A stretch of DNA of 64,000 nt, taken from assembly GCA_900540855.1 (NCBI GenBank), contig UQHK01000007.1, forward strand, positions 1-64,000, in the 5' to 3' direction. Source of the DNA: an uncultured Collinsella sp. (lineage in GTDB: Bacteria; Actinomycetota; Coriobacteriia; Coriobacteriales; Coriobacteriaceae). Under the pieces are notes generated by a model that saw only the letters and a list, made by a program, of their open reading frames with translations, ran no database searches and was not told the DNA's origin. Positions 35,807-44,831 of this stretch are shown piece by piece (within the stretch, counting starts at the first letter, position 1; each line of letters opens with the position of its first letter). Position numbers and translations under genes: made by a program.

Positions 35807-36328
35807 TTACCTTACGTAGACGACGTTGTCGCGGCGGGGTTTGGGCTCGGGTAGCGTGTCTTCGGCATAGCCCAGAATGCAGTGACCGACACCGCGCAGG
35901 CTGCCGTCGGCGGGCAGGCCCCAGCTGGCCAGCAGCTCCAGGCCCTCGGGCGAGTCAAAGACCTCATGCGCGCGGTGAATCCAGCACGAATCGACACCCA
36001 GTGCATAGGCGGCGTTGAGCAAGTTGCCCATGGCGAGCGAGCCGTCTTCCAGATACGTGGGCACGCTGCGGTCGACCAGCACCACCACAACGGTCTTGGC
36101 GCCATAGAAGGGGTCGCCGTTGCTGCCCATGACCTGGGCGTTGAGCTGTGAGAGACGCTCGACGGTCGCGGGGTCGGTGACGGCGACAAACGTCACCGGT
36201 TGGCGGCCCATGCCGCTCGGTGCATATTGGCCGGCTTCGATAATACGTGCAAGCTTTTCGGCCTCGACGGGACGATCGCTGTATTTGCGGCAGCTGCGGC
36301 GGTGGATGAGTGCTTCGATAGTCTCCAT
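35807..36328 (-). CDS. Nitroreductase-family FMN-dependent oxidoreductase
   Basis: A 173-residue flavoprotein of the nitroreductase fold. The N-terminal IHRRSCRKYSDRPV is the typical FMN-phosphate-contact motif, and APSGMGRQPVTFVAV follows. The C-terminal half has LGVDSCWIHRA and LRGVGHCILGYAED. Family members reduce nitroaromatics, quinones or flavins with NAD(P)H; the substrate is unknown. The ATG at 36328 has AAGGAG upstream, so the longer frame to 36424 is discarded. Confidence 0.9.
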   Translation of the reverse strand: METIEALIHRRSCRKYSDRPVEAEKLARIIEAGQYAPSGMGRQPVTFVAVTDPATVERLSQLNAQVMGSNGDPFYGAKTVVVVLVDRSVPTYLEDGSLAMGNLLNAAYALGVDSCWIHRAHEVFDSPEGLELLASWGLPADGSLRGVGHCILGYAEDTLPEPKPRRDNVVYVR

Positions 36329-36622
36329 GGTGTCTCCTTGCGGTGGCGTTGCAGATGCCCCGTTCATACCCGTCGGGCTCAAACGATAGACGGTCAATTG
36401 CCCGGCCAAAAGGGTAGATTCCAATTGGGAAAGTAGGTTTGCATAAAAGTACCTTCAGAATGTGACAAACAAATGGGATGGTTAAACGTTTTATCCCGTC
36501 TACCCTGCGGTTTTTTACCACTTGCCTAAATGACGAACGCATAACCTCTGATAAAGGTTTTACTAAAGGAGTACCAGCGTTTATCAATGCGCCGTGGTGG
36601 CGCCGGGCCAGGAGGTAACATC

Positions 36623-36913
36623 ATGTTCCAGGCTGGAGATGTCGTCGAGACCGACTTCGAAGGATTTCTGAAGCTGCTGCGTTCCAAGACGCGCGCTTTT
36701 GTGACGATTGATGATCACGAGTACTACATCACGCACACCGATGGCTATTGGCGTGTTCAGGATTGCGAGGCCCTCAACGACAAGGGCCACTTTACTGACT
36801 GCTCCGAGCTGGTCAACACGGTCTGCGAGGTCGTCGAGCTGCCGTGGATTGCCGGCAAGAGCCTGCATGACAGCTTCTCGGGCGCTACGGTCTATGAGGC
36901 CGTCGCCGCTTAA
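36623..36913 (+). CDS. Small hypothetical protein
   Basis: 96 residues, acidic and soluble, with no transmembrane segment (MFQAGDVVETDFEGFLKLL onward, with VTIDDHEYYITHTDGYW in the middle). No family is recognised. The ATG at 36623 follows a strong GGAGGT. The gene has its own terminator and a roughly 290-bp upstream gap (36329-36622) in which only a weak hairpin (AACCT/AGGTT near 36543) is seen. The good ribosome site, terminator and codon use argue that it is real. Confidence 0.7.
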   Translation: MFQAGDVVETDFEGFLKLLRSKTRAFVTIDDHEYYITHTDGYWRVQDCEALNDKGHFTDCSELVNTVCEVVELPWIAGKSLHDSFSGATVYEAVAA

Positions 36914-36940
36914 CGGGCAATAAAACCCGATTTTCACGTG

Positions 36941-36975
36941 ACCGCTGGCGCTGCCCCCGCGCCGGCGGTCTTTTT
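36941..36975 (+). terminator. Terminator of the small hypothetical gene
   Basis: ACCGCTGGCGC (36941-36951) pairs with GCGCCGGCGGT (36959-36969) and is followed by CTTTTTC. Confidence 0.8.
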
Positions 36976-37094
36976 CTGCCGATAGGCCATAAAAGTGCAA
37001 GCATTTGCGGAGAGCCTGTTGACGATAGTCAAAACTCGGACTAATCTAGAGATACAAAATTGGTCAAAAATCGGACAATCGAATGGTGGGATGG

Positions 37095-37595
37095 ATGAAT
37101 AGTGCGGTTACACTGGTCGATTTCGACCGGTTGCTCAATGGACTCGACCATATCTATTCGGAGTTCTCGCGCGCCTGCGGTCTTTCGGACTGCGCTTACT
37201 GGATGCTCGTCGATACCAGCACGGCGGGCGGCAGTGTTGCCGTAAGCCGTCTGACAAGCGAATGGTTCTACAGCAAGCAGACCATCAACTCGGCAATTAA
37301 AACCTTGACGGCGCGGGGCTTCGCAACGTTGGAGTTTGCCGAAGGCAGCCGTAAGAACAAGGTTGTGAGCCTGACCGAAGAGGGCAGGCAATTTGCCGAG
37401 CGTTATGCGCTGCCGGCACTCAAGGCCGAGCAGCGAGCCTTTGCCGCGCTTGAGCCGTGTGAGCAACGCGAAATCATGCGCCTAATCGGAAAATTTTCCC
37501 ATGCGCTCGGCGATGAGTGCGATGCCTTTAAGCAGCATATCGCTGTCGAGAGCCAGGCCGAGAATCAAGGTGAGGGGGAGACATGCGACTCTTAA
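37095..37595 (+). CDS. MarR-family transcriptional regulator
   Basis: A 166-residue winged-helix regulator. The DNA-binding region is SVAVSRLTSEWFYSKQTINSAIKTL, with the wing near FAEGSRKNKVVSLTEEG. The start is ambiguous: ATG 37095 has a GGTGGGATGG ribosome site, and ATG 37083 is an alternative. It overlaps the first ABC exporter gene by 13 bp, so it is the first gene of the operon. It probably represses the exporter and releases on binding an exporter substrate, as MarR proteins commonly do. Confidence 0.9.
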   Translation: MNSAVTLVDFDRLLNGLDHIYSEFSRACGLSDCAYWMLVDTSTAGGSVAVSRLTSEWFYSKQTINSAIKTLTARGFATLEFAEGSRKNKVVSLTEEGRQFAERYALPALKAEQRAFAALEPCEQREIMRLIGKFSHALGDECDAFKQHIAVESQAENQGEGETCDS

Positions 37596-39319
37596 TGAGG
37601 TTTATGAGGCCGTACCGCGGCCTGATCGCAGTGACGCTGCTGGTGCTGCTAATCGACAACGTCGGTACGCTGCTCGTGCCCACGATGTTGGCGAACATGG
37701 TCAACACGGGCATCACGACGGGTGATGTCGACTACATCTTGCGCAACGGTCTGTACATGCTCATCGCGACCGGCATGGCCAGCGGTGGTGCGGTGCTGGG
37801 CTGTTATCTTTCGGCCCGTCTGGCGGCCAATGTGGCCTGCGACATCCGCAACGCCGTCTACGATAAGTCGCTCGAGCTGTCCGCCAGCGACTTTGAGCGC
37901 TTTGGCACGGGTTCGATGATCACGCGCTCGCTCAACGACATCAACGTGATCCAGCAAGCGATCCTGCAGACGATTCAGTTGGTGCTGCCGGTGCCGTTCT
38001 TGGCCGTCGCGGGCATCATCTTTGCCTGGTTTATCGATCCTGCCATGGGCACGCTGCTGGGCGTGGTCGTTGCGATCGTGCTGGTGGCGGCGGTCTTTAC
38101 GGTGGCTAACGCCGCGCCGATTTTTATGCGCCTTCAGAGCTTTATCGACCGCATGAACGTGGTGCTGCGCGAGAACATCGTGGGCGTGCGCGTCATCCGC
38201 GCATTTAACAAGGAGCGCCACGAGGAGCAGCGCCTGGACGAGGTGTTTAGCGATTACGCGGCCAATGCCATCAAGGTCAACCACCTGTTTGTGGGTCTCG
38301 ACAGCTCCAGCTTCTTTTTGATGAACATCGCCGAGGTGGCGGTGCTGTGGGTGGGCGGCAACCGCGTGGGCGTCCATGCCATGCAAATCGGCAGCATCTC
38401 GGCCGTGCTGGAGTACGCGATCCTGATCCTGTTCTTTGTGATGATGGCGCAGATGGTGGTGCTGACGCTCCCGCGCGCCGCGGCGTGTCTCAACCGCGCG
38501 CAGCAGGTGCTGGAGATTAAGCCGAGCATCGTCGATGGCCAGCGTACGCTCGATGCGGCCGCGTCCGACTCAAAGGACGGGGCCGATGCGGTCGCCGTGT
38601 TCGATCACATGTCGTTTCGCTTTGACGATGCCGACGAGGACACCCTGTGCGACCTGAGCTTTGCCTGTCGTCGCGGGCAGACCACCGCGATCGTGGGCTC
38701 GACCGGTTCGGGTAAGTCGACGGTGGCAAAGCTCTTGCTGCGTTTTCACGATGCCACGAAGGGCGCCATTCGCCTGGACGGTGTTGAGCTGCGCGACCTT
38801 TCGCAAGACGAGATTCGCGGGCGCATTGCCTATGTGCCGCAGAAGGCGTGGCTGTTCTCGGGCACCGTGGCAAGCAATCTGCGCTTTGGCAACGAGGACG
38901 CGACCGAGGTGGACATGCTTCATGCGCTGCAGGTTGCCCAGAGCACCTTTGTGCTCGATCAACCGCAGGGGCTCGATACCCCGGTTGCCCAGGGCGGTAC
39001 GAACTTCTCGGGTGGTCAGCGCCAGCGCCTGGCCATTGCTCGCGCGCTCATGAAGCGCGCCGACCTGTATATCTTCGACGACAGTTTTTCGGCCCTGGAC
39101 TTTAAGACCGATGCGGCCCTGCGCCATGCGCTGCAGGACGAGACGCACGACGCCGCGGTGCTCATCATCGCGCAGCGCATCTCGACGATTCTGCACGCCG
39201 ACCAGATTGTCGTGCTCAAGGATGGCGAGGTCGTGGGCTTGGGCACGCATGGCGAGCTTATGGAAACCTGTGAGGTATACCGCGCCATCGCGGAATCGCA
39301 AATGAAGGGAGGTGAGTAG
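37583..39319 (+). CDS. Heterodimeric ABC exporter, half with degenerate catalytic site
   Basis: A fused membrane-ATPase protein of 578 residues: six helices (about 1-310) and a nucleotide-binding domain (about 340-578). Walker A is GSTGSGKST at 372-380 and the signature is FSGGQRQRLAIARAL. Walker B ends D499-D500 in IFDDSFSALD, with Asp where the catalytic Glu normally is. This is the pattern of the TM287-type partner in heterodimeric exporters. The ATG at 37583 lies inside the MarR gene behind GAGGGGGAGA. It pairs with the next gene; export of drugs, lipids or peptides is possible. Confidence 0.93.
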   Translation: MRLLMRFMRPYRGLIAVTLLVLLIDNVGTLLVPTMLANMVNTGITTGDVDYILRNGLYMLIATGMASGGAVLGCYLSARLAANVACDIRNAVYDKSLELSASDFERFGTGSMITRSLNDINVIQQAILQTIQLVLPVPFLAVAGIIFAWFIDPAMGTLLGVVVAIVLVAAVFTVANAAPIFMRLQSFIDRMNVVLRENIVGVRVIRAFNKERHEEQRLDEVFSDYAANAIKVNHLFVGLDSSSFFLMNIAEVAVLWVGGNRVGVHAMQIGSISAVLEYAILILFFVMMAQMVVLTLPRAAACLNRAQQVLEIKPSIVDGQRTLDAAASDSKDGADAVAVFDHMSFRFDDADEDTLCDLSFACRRGQTTAIVGSTGSGKSTVAKLLLRFHDATKGAIRLDGVELRDLSQDEIRGRIAYVPQKAWLFSGTVASNLRFGNEDATEVDMLHALQVAQSTFVLDQPQGLDTPVAQGGTNFSGGQRQRLAIARALMKRADLYIFDDSFSALDFKTDAALRHALQDETHDAAVLIIAQRISTILHADQIVVLKDGEVVGLGTHGELMETCEVYRAIAESQMKGGE

Positions 39320-39320
39320 C

Positions 39321-41327
39321 ATGACCGAGGAGCTCGAGAAGCAGGGCGGCGTTGATGACGCCGTTGCCGCGGGGCTGGTCGAGGAAACGGCTGTCACGTC
39401 GACCGAGCTGGATGACGCCGCCAAGGCTGCAGTCGAGCGCGAGGCTCGCCGCCAAGCGCTCTACGAGGAAAACGAGCGTGCCGAGGACGAGCGTGCCCGC
39501 GCCGAGGCAGAGCGTATGCGCGACGTGGACGACGAAGAAGAGGGCGAGACGCCACGGGATACCTGGGCGACGGTGCGCCGCCTGTGGAGCGAGGCCGTCG
39601 GCGACCATTGGCGCTTCTACATCGTGTTTGCGAGCATTGTGTTCTATGTTATCTTTAACACCGCTGCACCGGCATATAGCGCCCGCGTGATCGATGAGCT
39701 GTGGGGCCACATTCAGGTGGCGTTTGCCAACGGAACCACCTTCAACATCACCTGGGAGAACTGCGGCAAGACCATCTTCGTCTACTTTATGATCTGGACT
39801 GCCGCTGCCTCGTTCTATGCGCTCCAGAGCTTTTTGATGTCGAGCGTGGCCGAACGCCTCAACCTGCGTCTACGCAACCGCATCGCACAAAAGCTCAACC
39901 GTCTGCCGCTTGCCTTCTTTGACGCGCATCGTCCCGGTGAGGTCGTCAGCCGTGCGACCAACGACTTGGACAAGATGTCCGAGAGCATGCAGCGCGGATT
40001 GCTGCAGCTGCTTGTGTCGATCGGCACCGTGGTGGGCGCCGTGGGCGTGATGTTCGTGTTTAGCGTGCCGCTTACGCTAGTCTTTTTGTTCTTTACGGCG
40101 TTGTCGCTGCTGGTGACCAAGGTGGTTTCGCGCCGTACGCATGATGTGACGGGCGAGCGTCAGGAGTGGGTGTCCAAAATCACGAGCGCGGTCGAGGAAG
40201 GCTATTCGGGCCGTTTGGTGATTCGCGCATTCAACCGCGAGCACCAGAGCTCTGCCGAGGTGCACGAGGCCTCGGGCGAGCTGGCGCGCGTGAGCACCAA
40301 GGCCGACTTTATGATTAACGCCGTCGGACCCGCGGTTCGCTTTATCGGTCGCCTGGCGCAGATCGTGATTGCGCTCGTGGGCTGCAGCATGCTGGTCGCC
40401 GGTCACATGACCGTCGGCGTGTTCCAGGCGTTCTTCCAGTTTATCTACGAGGCGTCCGAACCCATGACGCAGCTGTCGTTCACTTTTAACTCGCTGCAGA
40501 GCGCGCTGGCGAGTGCGGAGCGCGTGTTCGACCTGCTTGATGAGCCCGAGATGGAGGCCGATCCGCTGCCGGACGAGGCCGCCAAGCTGCCGGGTCGCAT
40601 TGAGGGCCGCGTCGCTTTTGAGCACGTGCGCTTTGGCTATGCGCCCGACAAGCCGCTCATGCGCGACGTGTCGTTTACCGCCGAGCCGGGCCAGAAGATT
40701 GCCGTGGTGGGAACCACGGGCGCAGGCAAGACGACGCTCATCAACCTGCTCATGCGCTTCTACGAGATTGACGGCGGGCGTATTACGCTCGACGGCGTGG
40801 ATACGAGCCGCATGGATCGCGGCGAGTTGCGACAGCAGTTTGGCATGGTGCTACAGGACGCCTGGCTGTTCGACGGCACGATTGCCGAGAACATCGCCTA
40901 CGGCTGCCCCGAGGCAACGCGCGAGGAGATTGTTGCGGCCGCTCGCGCCGCCCAGGTCGACTTCTTTGTGCGCACCATGCCTCAGGGCTACGACACGCGC
41001 GTAGCCAACGATGCCGAAAGCATCAGCCAGGGCCAGCGTCAGCTGCTGACCATCGCACGCGTGCTGCTCAACAACCCGGCGATTCTCATCCTGGACGAGG
41101 CGACCTCAAGTGTGGACACGCGCACCGAGCTTGCTATCGGCCGCGCCATGGACGCGCTCATGCGCGGGCGCACGAGCTTTGTGATCGCGCATCGCCTGTC
41201 GACGATCGTGGACGCCGACCTGATCTTGGTCATGGACCACGGCAACATTATCGAGCAAGGCACGCATAAGGAACTGCTGGCTGCCGAGGGTGCTTACGCC
41301 GACCTCTATCTGAGTCAGTTCGCATAA
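39321..41327 (+). CDS. Heterodimeric ABC exporter, half with consensus catalytic Glu
   Basis: A 668-residue partner of the preceding protein. It has an unusual N-terminal cytoplasmic extension of about 85 residues, Glu/Ala/Arg-rich and predicted helical, before the first membrane segment. The nucleotide-binding domain has Walker A GTTGAGKTT, signature ISQGQRQLLTIAR and Walker B ILILDEATSSVD with the catalytic E593. The start is ATG 39321, with GGGAGGTG 7 nt upstream, just after the stop of its partner. A hairpin/terminator follows at 41363-41405. Confidence 0.93.
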   Translation: MTEELEKQGGVDDAVAAGLVEETAVTSTELDDAAKAAVEREARRQALYEENERAEDERARAEAERMRDVDDEEEGETPRDTWATVRRLWSEAVGDHWRFYIVFASIVFYVIFNTAAPAYSARVIDELWGHIQVAFANGTTFNITWENCGKTIFVYFMIWTAAASFYALQSFLMSSVAERLNLRLRNRIAQKLNRLPLAFFDAHRPGEVVSRATNDLDKMSESMQRGLLQLLVSIGTVVGAVGVMFVFSVPLTLVFLFFTALSLLVTKVVSRRTHDVTGERQEWVSKITSAVEEGYSGRLVIRAFNREHQSSAEVHEASGELARVSTKADFMINAVGPAVRFIGRLAQIVIALVGCSMLVAGHMTVGVFQAFFQFIYEASEPMTQLSFTFNSLQSALASAERVFDLLDEPEMEADPLPDEAAKLPGRIEGRVAFEHVRFGYAPDKPLMRDVSFTAEPGQKIAVVGTTGAGKTTLINLLMRFYEIDGGRITLDGVDTSRMDRGELRQQFGMVLQDAWLFDGTIAENIAYGCPEATREEIVAAARAAQVDFFVRTMPQGYDTRVANDAESISQGQRQLLTIARVLLNNPAILILDEATSSVDTRTELAIGRAMDALMRGRTSFVIAHRLSTIVDADLILVMDHGNIIEQGTHKELLAAEGAYADLYLSQFA

Positions 41328-41362
41328 GGTGACAAAGGGGCAGTCCCGCATGTCACATCGAA

Positions 41363-41405
41363 AAGAAGGCGCGCCGGGGGATTGATTTCCTGGCGCGCCT
41401 TCTTG
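41363..41405. terminator. Bidirectional terminator between the ABC exporter and cysE
   Basis: A 13-bp perfect stem AAGAAGGCGCGCC / GGCGCGCCTTCTT. Just before it, TGACAAAGGGGCAGTCCC with TGTCA (41330-41355) is a short form of the GGGAC/GTCCC palindrome. Confidence 0.75.
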
Positions 41406-41435
41406 CGTTGATGCGGGTCTGTACCGTCCGCGGCC

Positions 41436-42140
41436 CTAGCGCTCGTCTACGAACTTGGCGACGAGGGCCTTAAGCTCGGCCACCTCTCGCTCGAGTTCCT
41501 TGACGCGGCGGGCGTTTTCGGTGATGCCCTGGCGGTTGAGGGCGCTTTGCTCGGCGGCATCGTCAGGCATGTATTCGCGGTGCTGCTTGGCGTCAAAGTT
41601 TTCCTCGAACACGCGGCAGCCGTTGCGTTTGATAATGCGCCCGGGCACGCCCACGACGGTGCAGTTGTCGGGCACGTCCTTGACGACGACCGAGTTGCCG
41701 CCGATCTTGACGTTGTTGCCGATGCGAATGTTGCCGAGCACCTTGGCACCCGTGCCCACGGTGACGTTGTTGCCCAGGGTGGGGTGGCGCTTGCCGGTCT
41801 CGTTGCCGGTGCCGCCGAGTGTGACGCCCTGATAGAGCACGCAGTTGTCGCCCACAATGGCGGTTTCGCCGATGACAACGCCCATGGCGTGGTCGATAAA
41901 GAAATGCTTGCCGATCTGTGCGGCAGGGTGAATTTCGACGCCAGTGATATGGCGGGTGATTTGCGAGAGCACGCGGGCGAGCGAGCGATGGCCGTGCTCC
42001 CAGAGCCAGTGCTCGGGCACATGGTTCCACTTGGCGTGTAGGCCGGGATAGGAGAGGAAGATGACCAGGCCGTTTTGCGCAGCGGGATCCTGTGCCTGGA
42101 CGGTCTTGATGTCCTCGCGAATGGTATTGATAAAGCTCAC
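41436..42140 (-). CDS. cysE: Serine O-acetyltransferase
   Basis: Makes O-acetylserine from serine and acetyl-CoA, the first step of cysteine synthesis. The 234-residue protein has an N-terminal helical part ([17 protein letters not shown]) and a left-handed beta-helix of hexapeptide repeats ([40 protein letters not shown]). The catalytic Asp-His pair is in IDHAMG. The C-terminus is a charged helical, coiled-coil-like tail (about 195-234) longer than in short EpsC-type enzymes. The GTG at 42140 is chosen because GGGAGGGCG lies upstream; the frame to 42215 has no family-like sequence. Confidence 0.9.
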   Translation of the reverse strand: MSFINTIREDIKTVQAQDPAAQNGLVIFLSYPGLHAKWNHVPEHWLWEHGHRSLARVLSQITRHITGVEIHPAAQIGKHFFIDHAMGVVIGETAIVGDNCVLYQGVTLGGTGNETGKRHPTLGNNVTVGTGAKVLGNIRIGNNVKIGGNSVVVKDVPDNCTVVGVPGRIIKRNGCRVFEENFDAKQHREYMPDDAAEQSALNRQGITENARRVKELEREVAELKALVAKFVDER

Positions 42141-42363
42141 CGGCCGCCCTCCCTTAGCGCCGCGACAATGCAATTCAATAAAGTATAGCGATTCGCTAGG
42201 GATTAGGAAGAACAATCTTGGCAGCTTTGCACGACAGGTGTCAGTTATGCAAACTTGCTGGTAATGGAGTCATGCTTTTGTGGGGTTGCGCACGAGGGGG
42301 CACCGCAACCGTATACTGGTCAACTTGGACGTATCCGCGCCCACAACTGAGAGGTTTTACTTC

Positions 42364-43002
42364 ATGGGTTTCATTAATTTTATCGCCGAGCTGCTTAAGG
42401 ATCCGCGCACCGCGATCGCCAGCTGGATCGCCGCCGGCCCGCTTATGGCCTACGGCTGCGTGTTCCTGATCATCTTTATCGAGACGGGCGTGGTGTTCTT
42501 CCCGTTCCTTCCCGGCGATTCGCTGCTGTTTGCCTCGGGCTTCTTTGCCCACAACGGCGGCTTTAACATCGTGGCGCTTCTGGCAACCGCATGGGCCGCA
42601 GCCATCCTGGGCGATCAGTGCAACTTTATGATCGGCCATTTCTTTGGCAAAAAGATCATCGCTTCGGGCAAGGTCAAGGCCATGACGCCCGAGCGCATTA
42701 AAAAGTCCGAGGACTTCTTGGACAAGTGGGGTCACCTGGCCATCTTCCTGGGTCGCTTCTTCCCGTTTATCCGCACCTTTGTGCCCTTCATTGCCGGCAT
42801 GGGCGGCATGCACTGGCGCAACTTCGTTATCTTTAACGTGCTGGGCGGCATTACCTGGTCGACGGTCTTTACGCTGCTGGGCTACTTCTTTGGCGGCATT
42901 CCCTTTGTGCAGGAGCACTTTGAGCTGCTGATTATCGGCATTGTCGCCGTGTCGATCATCCCGACCGTGGTCGGCATCGTCAAGGCTAAGCTGGGCAAAT
43001 AG
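42364..43002 (+). CDS. DedA-family membrane protein
   Basis: A 212-residue polytopic membrane protein of the DedA/VTT family, which includes undecaprenyl-phosphate and phospholipid flippases. Family motifs include FLPGDSLLFASGF near residue 50 and FLGRFFPFIRTFVPFIAGMG near 135, with the conserved Arg and Pro residues. The ATG at 42364 has GAGAGG upstream. The 220-bp gap before it holds the cysE promoter side and nothing else recognisable. Confidence 0.93.
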   Translation: MGFINFIAELLKDPRTAIASWIAAGPLMAYGCVFLIIFIETGVVFFPFLPGDSLLFASGFFAHNGGFNIVALLATAWAAAILGDQCNFMIGHFFGKKIIASGKVKAMTPERIKKSEDFLDKWGHLAIFLGRFFPFIRTFVPFIAGMGGMHWRNFVIFNVLGGITWSTVFTLLGYFFGGIPFVQEHFELLIIGIVAVSIIPTVVGIVKAKLGK

Positions 43003-43039
43003 AACGCGTAGATCGAGCCAGCGCGCAAACCGTGCCGTT

Positions 43040-43074
43040 GAGGCCCGTCACCGCTTACGGTGGCGGGCCTCTTT
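43040..43074 (+). terminator. Terminator of the dedA-family gene
   Basis: A 13-bp stem GAGGCCCGTCACC / GGTGGCGGGCCTC with one mismatch, followed by TTTAGTTTC. Confidence 0.8.
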
Positions 43075-43118
43075 AGTTTCGGTCAAATGAAAATACTTTA
43101 GTTAGTTAAAGAAAAACG

Positions 43119-43147
43119 TTTTATCCAACGCATGCGGGGAGTACAAT
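43119..43147 (+). promoter_or_regulatory. Possible ilvE promoter
   Basis: TACAAT at 43142-43147 is a good -10. TTTTAT at 43119-43124 is a weak -35 at 17 bp. The result would be a GC-rich leader of about 145 nt before ilvE, in which no known riboswitch or leader peptide is recognised. Confidence 0.4.
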
Positions 43148-43300
43148 CTCGTGCATGCGAATCGACGTGCCATCGGCTTTGATGCTGTTCGCGTGTCCCG
43201 TCCGGCTCTACGCTCCGGGCGTGTGACGTTGCGACGCGGTCGGCCTCGGTCCTTGCGTGCGGGTTCGCGAGTATGCAACTGTGTATGTAAGGAGCGACAT

Positions 43301-44353
43301 ATGACTGTCGAGAAGAAGGATATCGATTGGGGTAGCCTCGGCTTTGGCTACATGAAGACCGATTACAGCTACGAGGCCCATTGGAAGGACGGCGAGTGGG
43401 ACGAGGGCGGCCTGACCACCGACCACACCCTGCATGTCTCCGAGTGCGGTGGCATCTTCCATTACTGCCAGGAGGTCTTTGAGGGCCTGAAGGCCTATAC
43501 CGCCGAGGACGGCAGCATCGTCTGCTTCCGTCCCGACATGAACGCCGAGCGTATGTATAACTCTGCCCAGCGCCTCGAGATGCCCCCGTTCCCCAAGGAC
43601 AAGTTTGTTGAGGCCGTCAAGCAGGTCGTTTCTGCCAACGCCGCCTGGGTTCCGCCCTTCGGCTCCGGTGCAACCCTGTACGTGCGTCCGTTTATGATCG
43701 GCTCTGGTGACGTGATCGGCGTGGCTCCCGCTCCTGAGTACACGTTCCGCATTCTCGTGACCCCGGTCGGTCCGTACTTTAAGGGTGGCCTCAAGCCCGT
43801 CAAGCTGCGCGTTTCCGAGTACGACCGCGCCGCACCGCACGGCACCGGCAACATCAAGGCCGGCCTGAACTACGCCATGTCCCTCAAGCCCACGATGGAG
43901 GCCCATCGCGAGGGCTATGCCGAGAACCTGTATCTCGACTCTGAGTCCCGCACCTATGTCGAGGAGACCGGCGGCGCGAACGTTCTGTTCGTGAAGGAGG
44001 ACGGCACCCTCGTCGTTCCTCAGTCGCACACCGACTCCATCCTGCCCTCCATCACCCGTCGCTCGCTCGTTCAGGTTGCCGAGGATTTGGGCATGACCGT
44101 CGACCAGCGTCCCGTCGAGTGGGCTGAGGTCAAGGCCGGTACCTTTGTCGAGTGCGGCCTGTGCGGCACCGCTGCCGTCATCTCCCCGGTTGGCGAGATT
44201 GACAACAAGGTCTACGGCGCCGACGAGACCGTGACCTTCCCGGCTGGCTACACCGAGATCGGCCCCGTTATGAAGAAGCTCCGCGAGACCCTGACGGGCA
44301 TCCAGTCTGGTGCTGTTGAGGATAAGCACAACTGGGTTTACACCGTCGCGTAA
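43301..44353 (+). CDS. ilvE: Branched-chain amino acid aminotransferase
   Basis: Final transamination in leucine, isoleucine and valine synthesis, and the first step in their breakdown. A fold-type IV PLP enzyme of 350 residues. The cofactor lysine is K186 in GTGNIKAGLNYA, and YLDSESRTYVEETGGANVLFV follows with the conserved Glu that contacts the cofactor. The C-terminus has ECGLCGTAAVISPVG. The ATG at 43301 has AAGGAGCGAC upstream, so the longer frame to 43151 is discarded. It is monocistronic with a large nested terminator. Confidence 0.95.
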   Translation: MTVEKKDIDWGSLGFGYMKTDYSYEAHWKDGEWDEGGLTTDHTLHVSECGGIFHYCQEVFEGLKAYTAEDGSIVCFRPDMNAERMYNSAQRLEMPPFPKDKFVEAVKQVVSANAAWVPPFGSGATLYVRPFMIGSGDVIGVAPAPEYTFRILVTPVGPYFKGGLKPVKLRVSEYDRAAPHGTGNIKAGLNYAMSLKPTMEAHREGYAENLYLDSESRTYVEETGGANVLFVKEDGTLVVPQSHTDSILPSITRRSLVQVAEDLGMTVDQRPVEWAEVKAGTFVECGLCGTAAVISPVGEIDNKVYGADETVTFPAGYTEIGPVMKKLRETLTGIQSGAVEDKHNWVYTVA

Positions 44354-44378
44354 GCTGTCTTAGCTGTCCGGCCCGAGG

Positions 44379-44490
44379 GCGGCCTTCCTTTCCGGCGCGT
44401 CCTCGGACATGAAAGAACCTCCGCTGCGCACTTCGTGCGGCGGAGGTTCTTTCGTCCTGCGGAGTGCGCCGGAAAGGAAGGCCGCGCTTT
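44379..44490 (+). terminator. Nested double hairpin after ilvE
   Basis: Perfect 20-bp outer arms (44379-44398 and 44466-44485) enclose perfect 14-bp inner arms GAAAGAACCTCCGC / GCGGAGGTTCTTTC (44411-44424 and 44440-44453) capped by CGCA-CTTCG-TGCG. A T-rich GCTTTTGTTTTGG follows. It is probably the ilvE terminator, but much larger than needed. Confidence 0.75.
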
Positions 44491-44525
44491 TGTTTTGGTT
44501 CGCGCCATGTGGGGGTGGTGGCGAC

Positions 44526-44725
44526 GTGCATTTTTGCGAGTATTCTGCAATCGAAGGCCCCTGCATACCGACCTCGGGCAAAAATCGGGATTTCTCGATG
44601 TTTTCTACGAATGATGGGCGGGGTTATGGGCTGGCAGCGTTTGATTTGCAGGGATATTCACGCTCTTTGGCATTTATCGCGGTGCCCGAAGCTCTTGGTT
44701 ATGTTGAATACTCCTAAAAATGCAC
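44526..44725. mobile_element. 200-bp terminal-inverted-repeat element (MITE-like)
   Basis: GTGCATTTTTGCGAGTATTC (44526-44545) and GAATACTCCTAAAAATGCAC (44706-44725) are reverse complements with two mismatches. The 160-bp interior has no transposase. A reading frame across it (ending 44717) translates to VHFCEYSAIEGPCI and later GYVEYS, the two ends reflecting the inverted repeats. No clear target duplication is seen (GGCG occurs near both sides but not flush). Confidence 0.6.
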
Positions 44726-44756
44726 GGCGCTTAGAGGGGGACCTTCGCGAAAAAGG

Positions 44757-44796
44757 AAACCGCCCCGTCGAAGTATGCGTTCGACGGGGCGGTTTA
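44757..44796 (-). terminator. Terminator of lemA
   Basis: A 16-bp perfect stem AAACCGCCCCGTCGAA / TTCGACGGGGCGGTTT with a 7-nt loop. On the minus strand it is followed by CCTTTTTCG. Confidence 0.82.
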
Positions 44797-44831
44797 TACA
44801 TTTGGCCGATTAAGGATGCGCTGCCAAACTA

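Noticed and set aside
44409..44717. A 102-residue protein-coding gene
   Set aside because: The frame runs from the ilvE terminator hairpin across the inverted-repeat element, has no ribosome site, and its ends simply translate the repeats.
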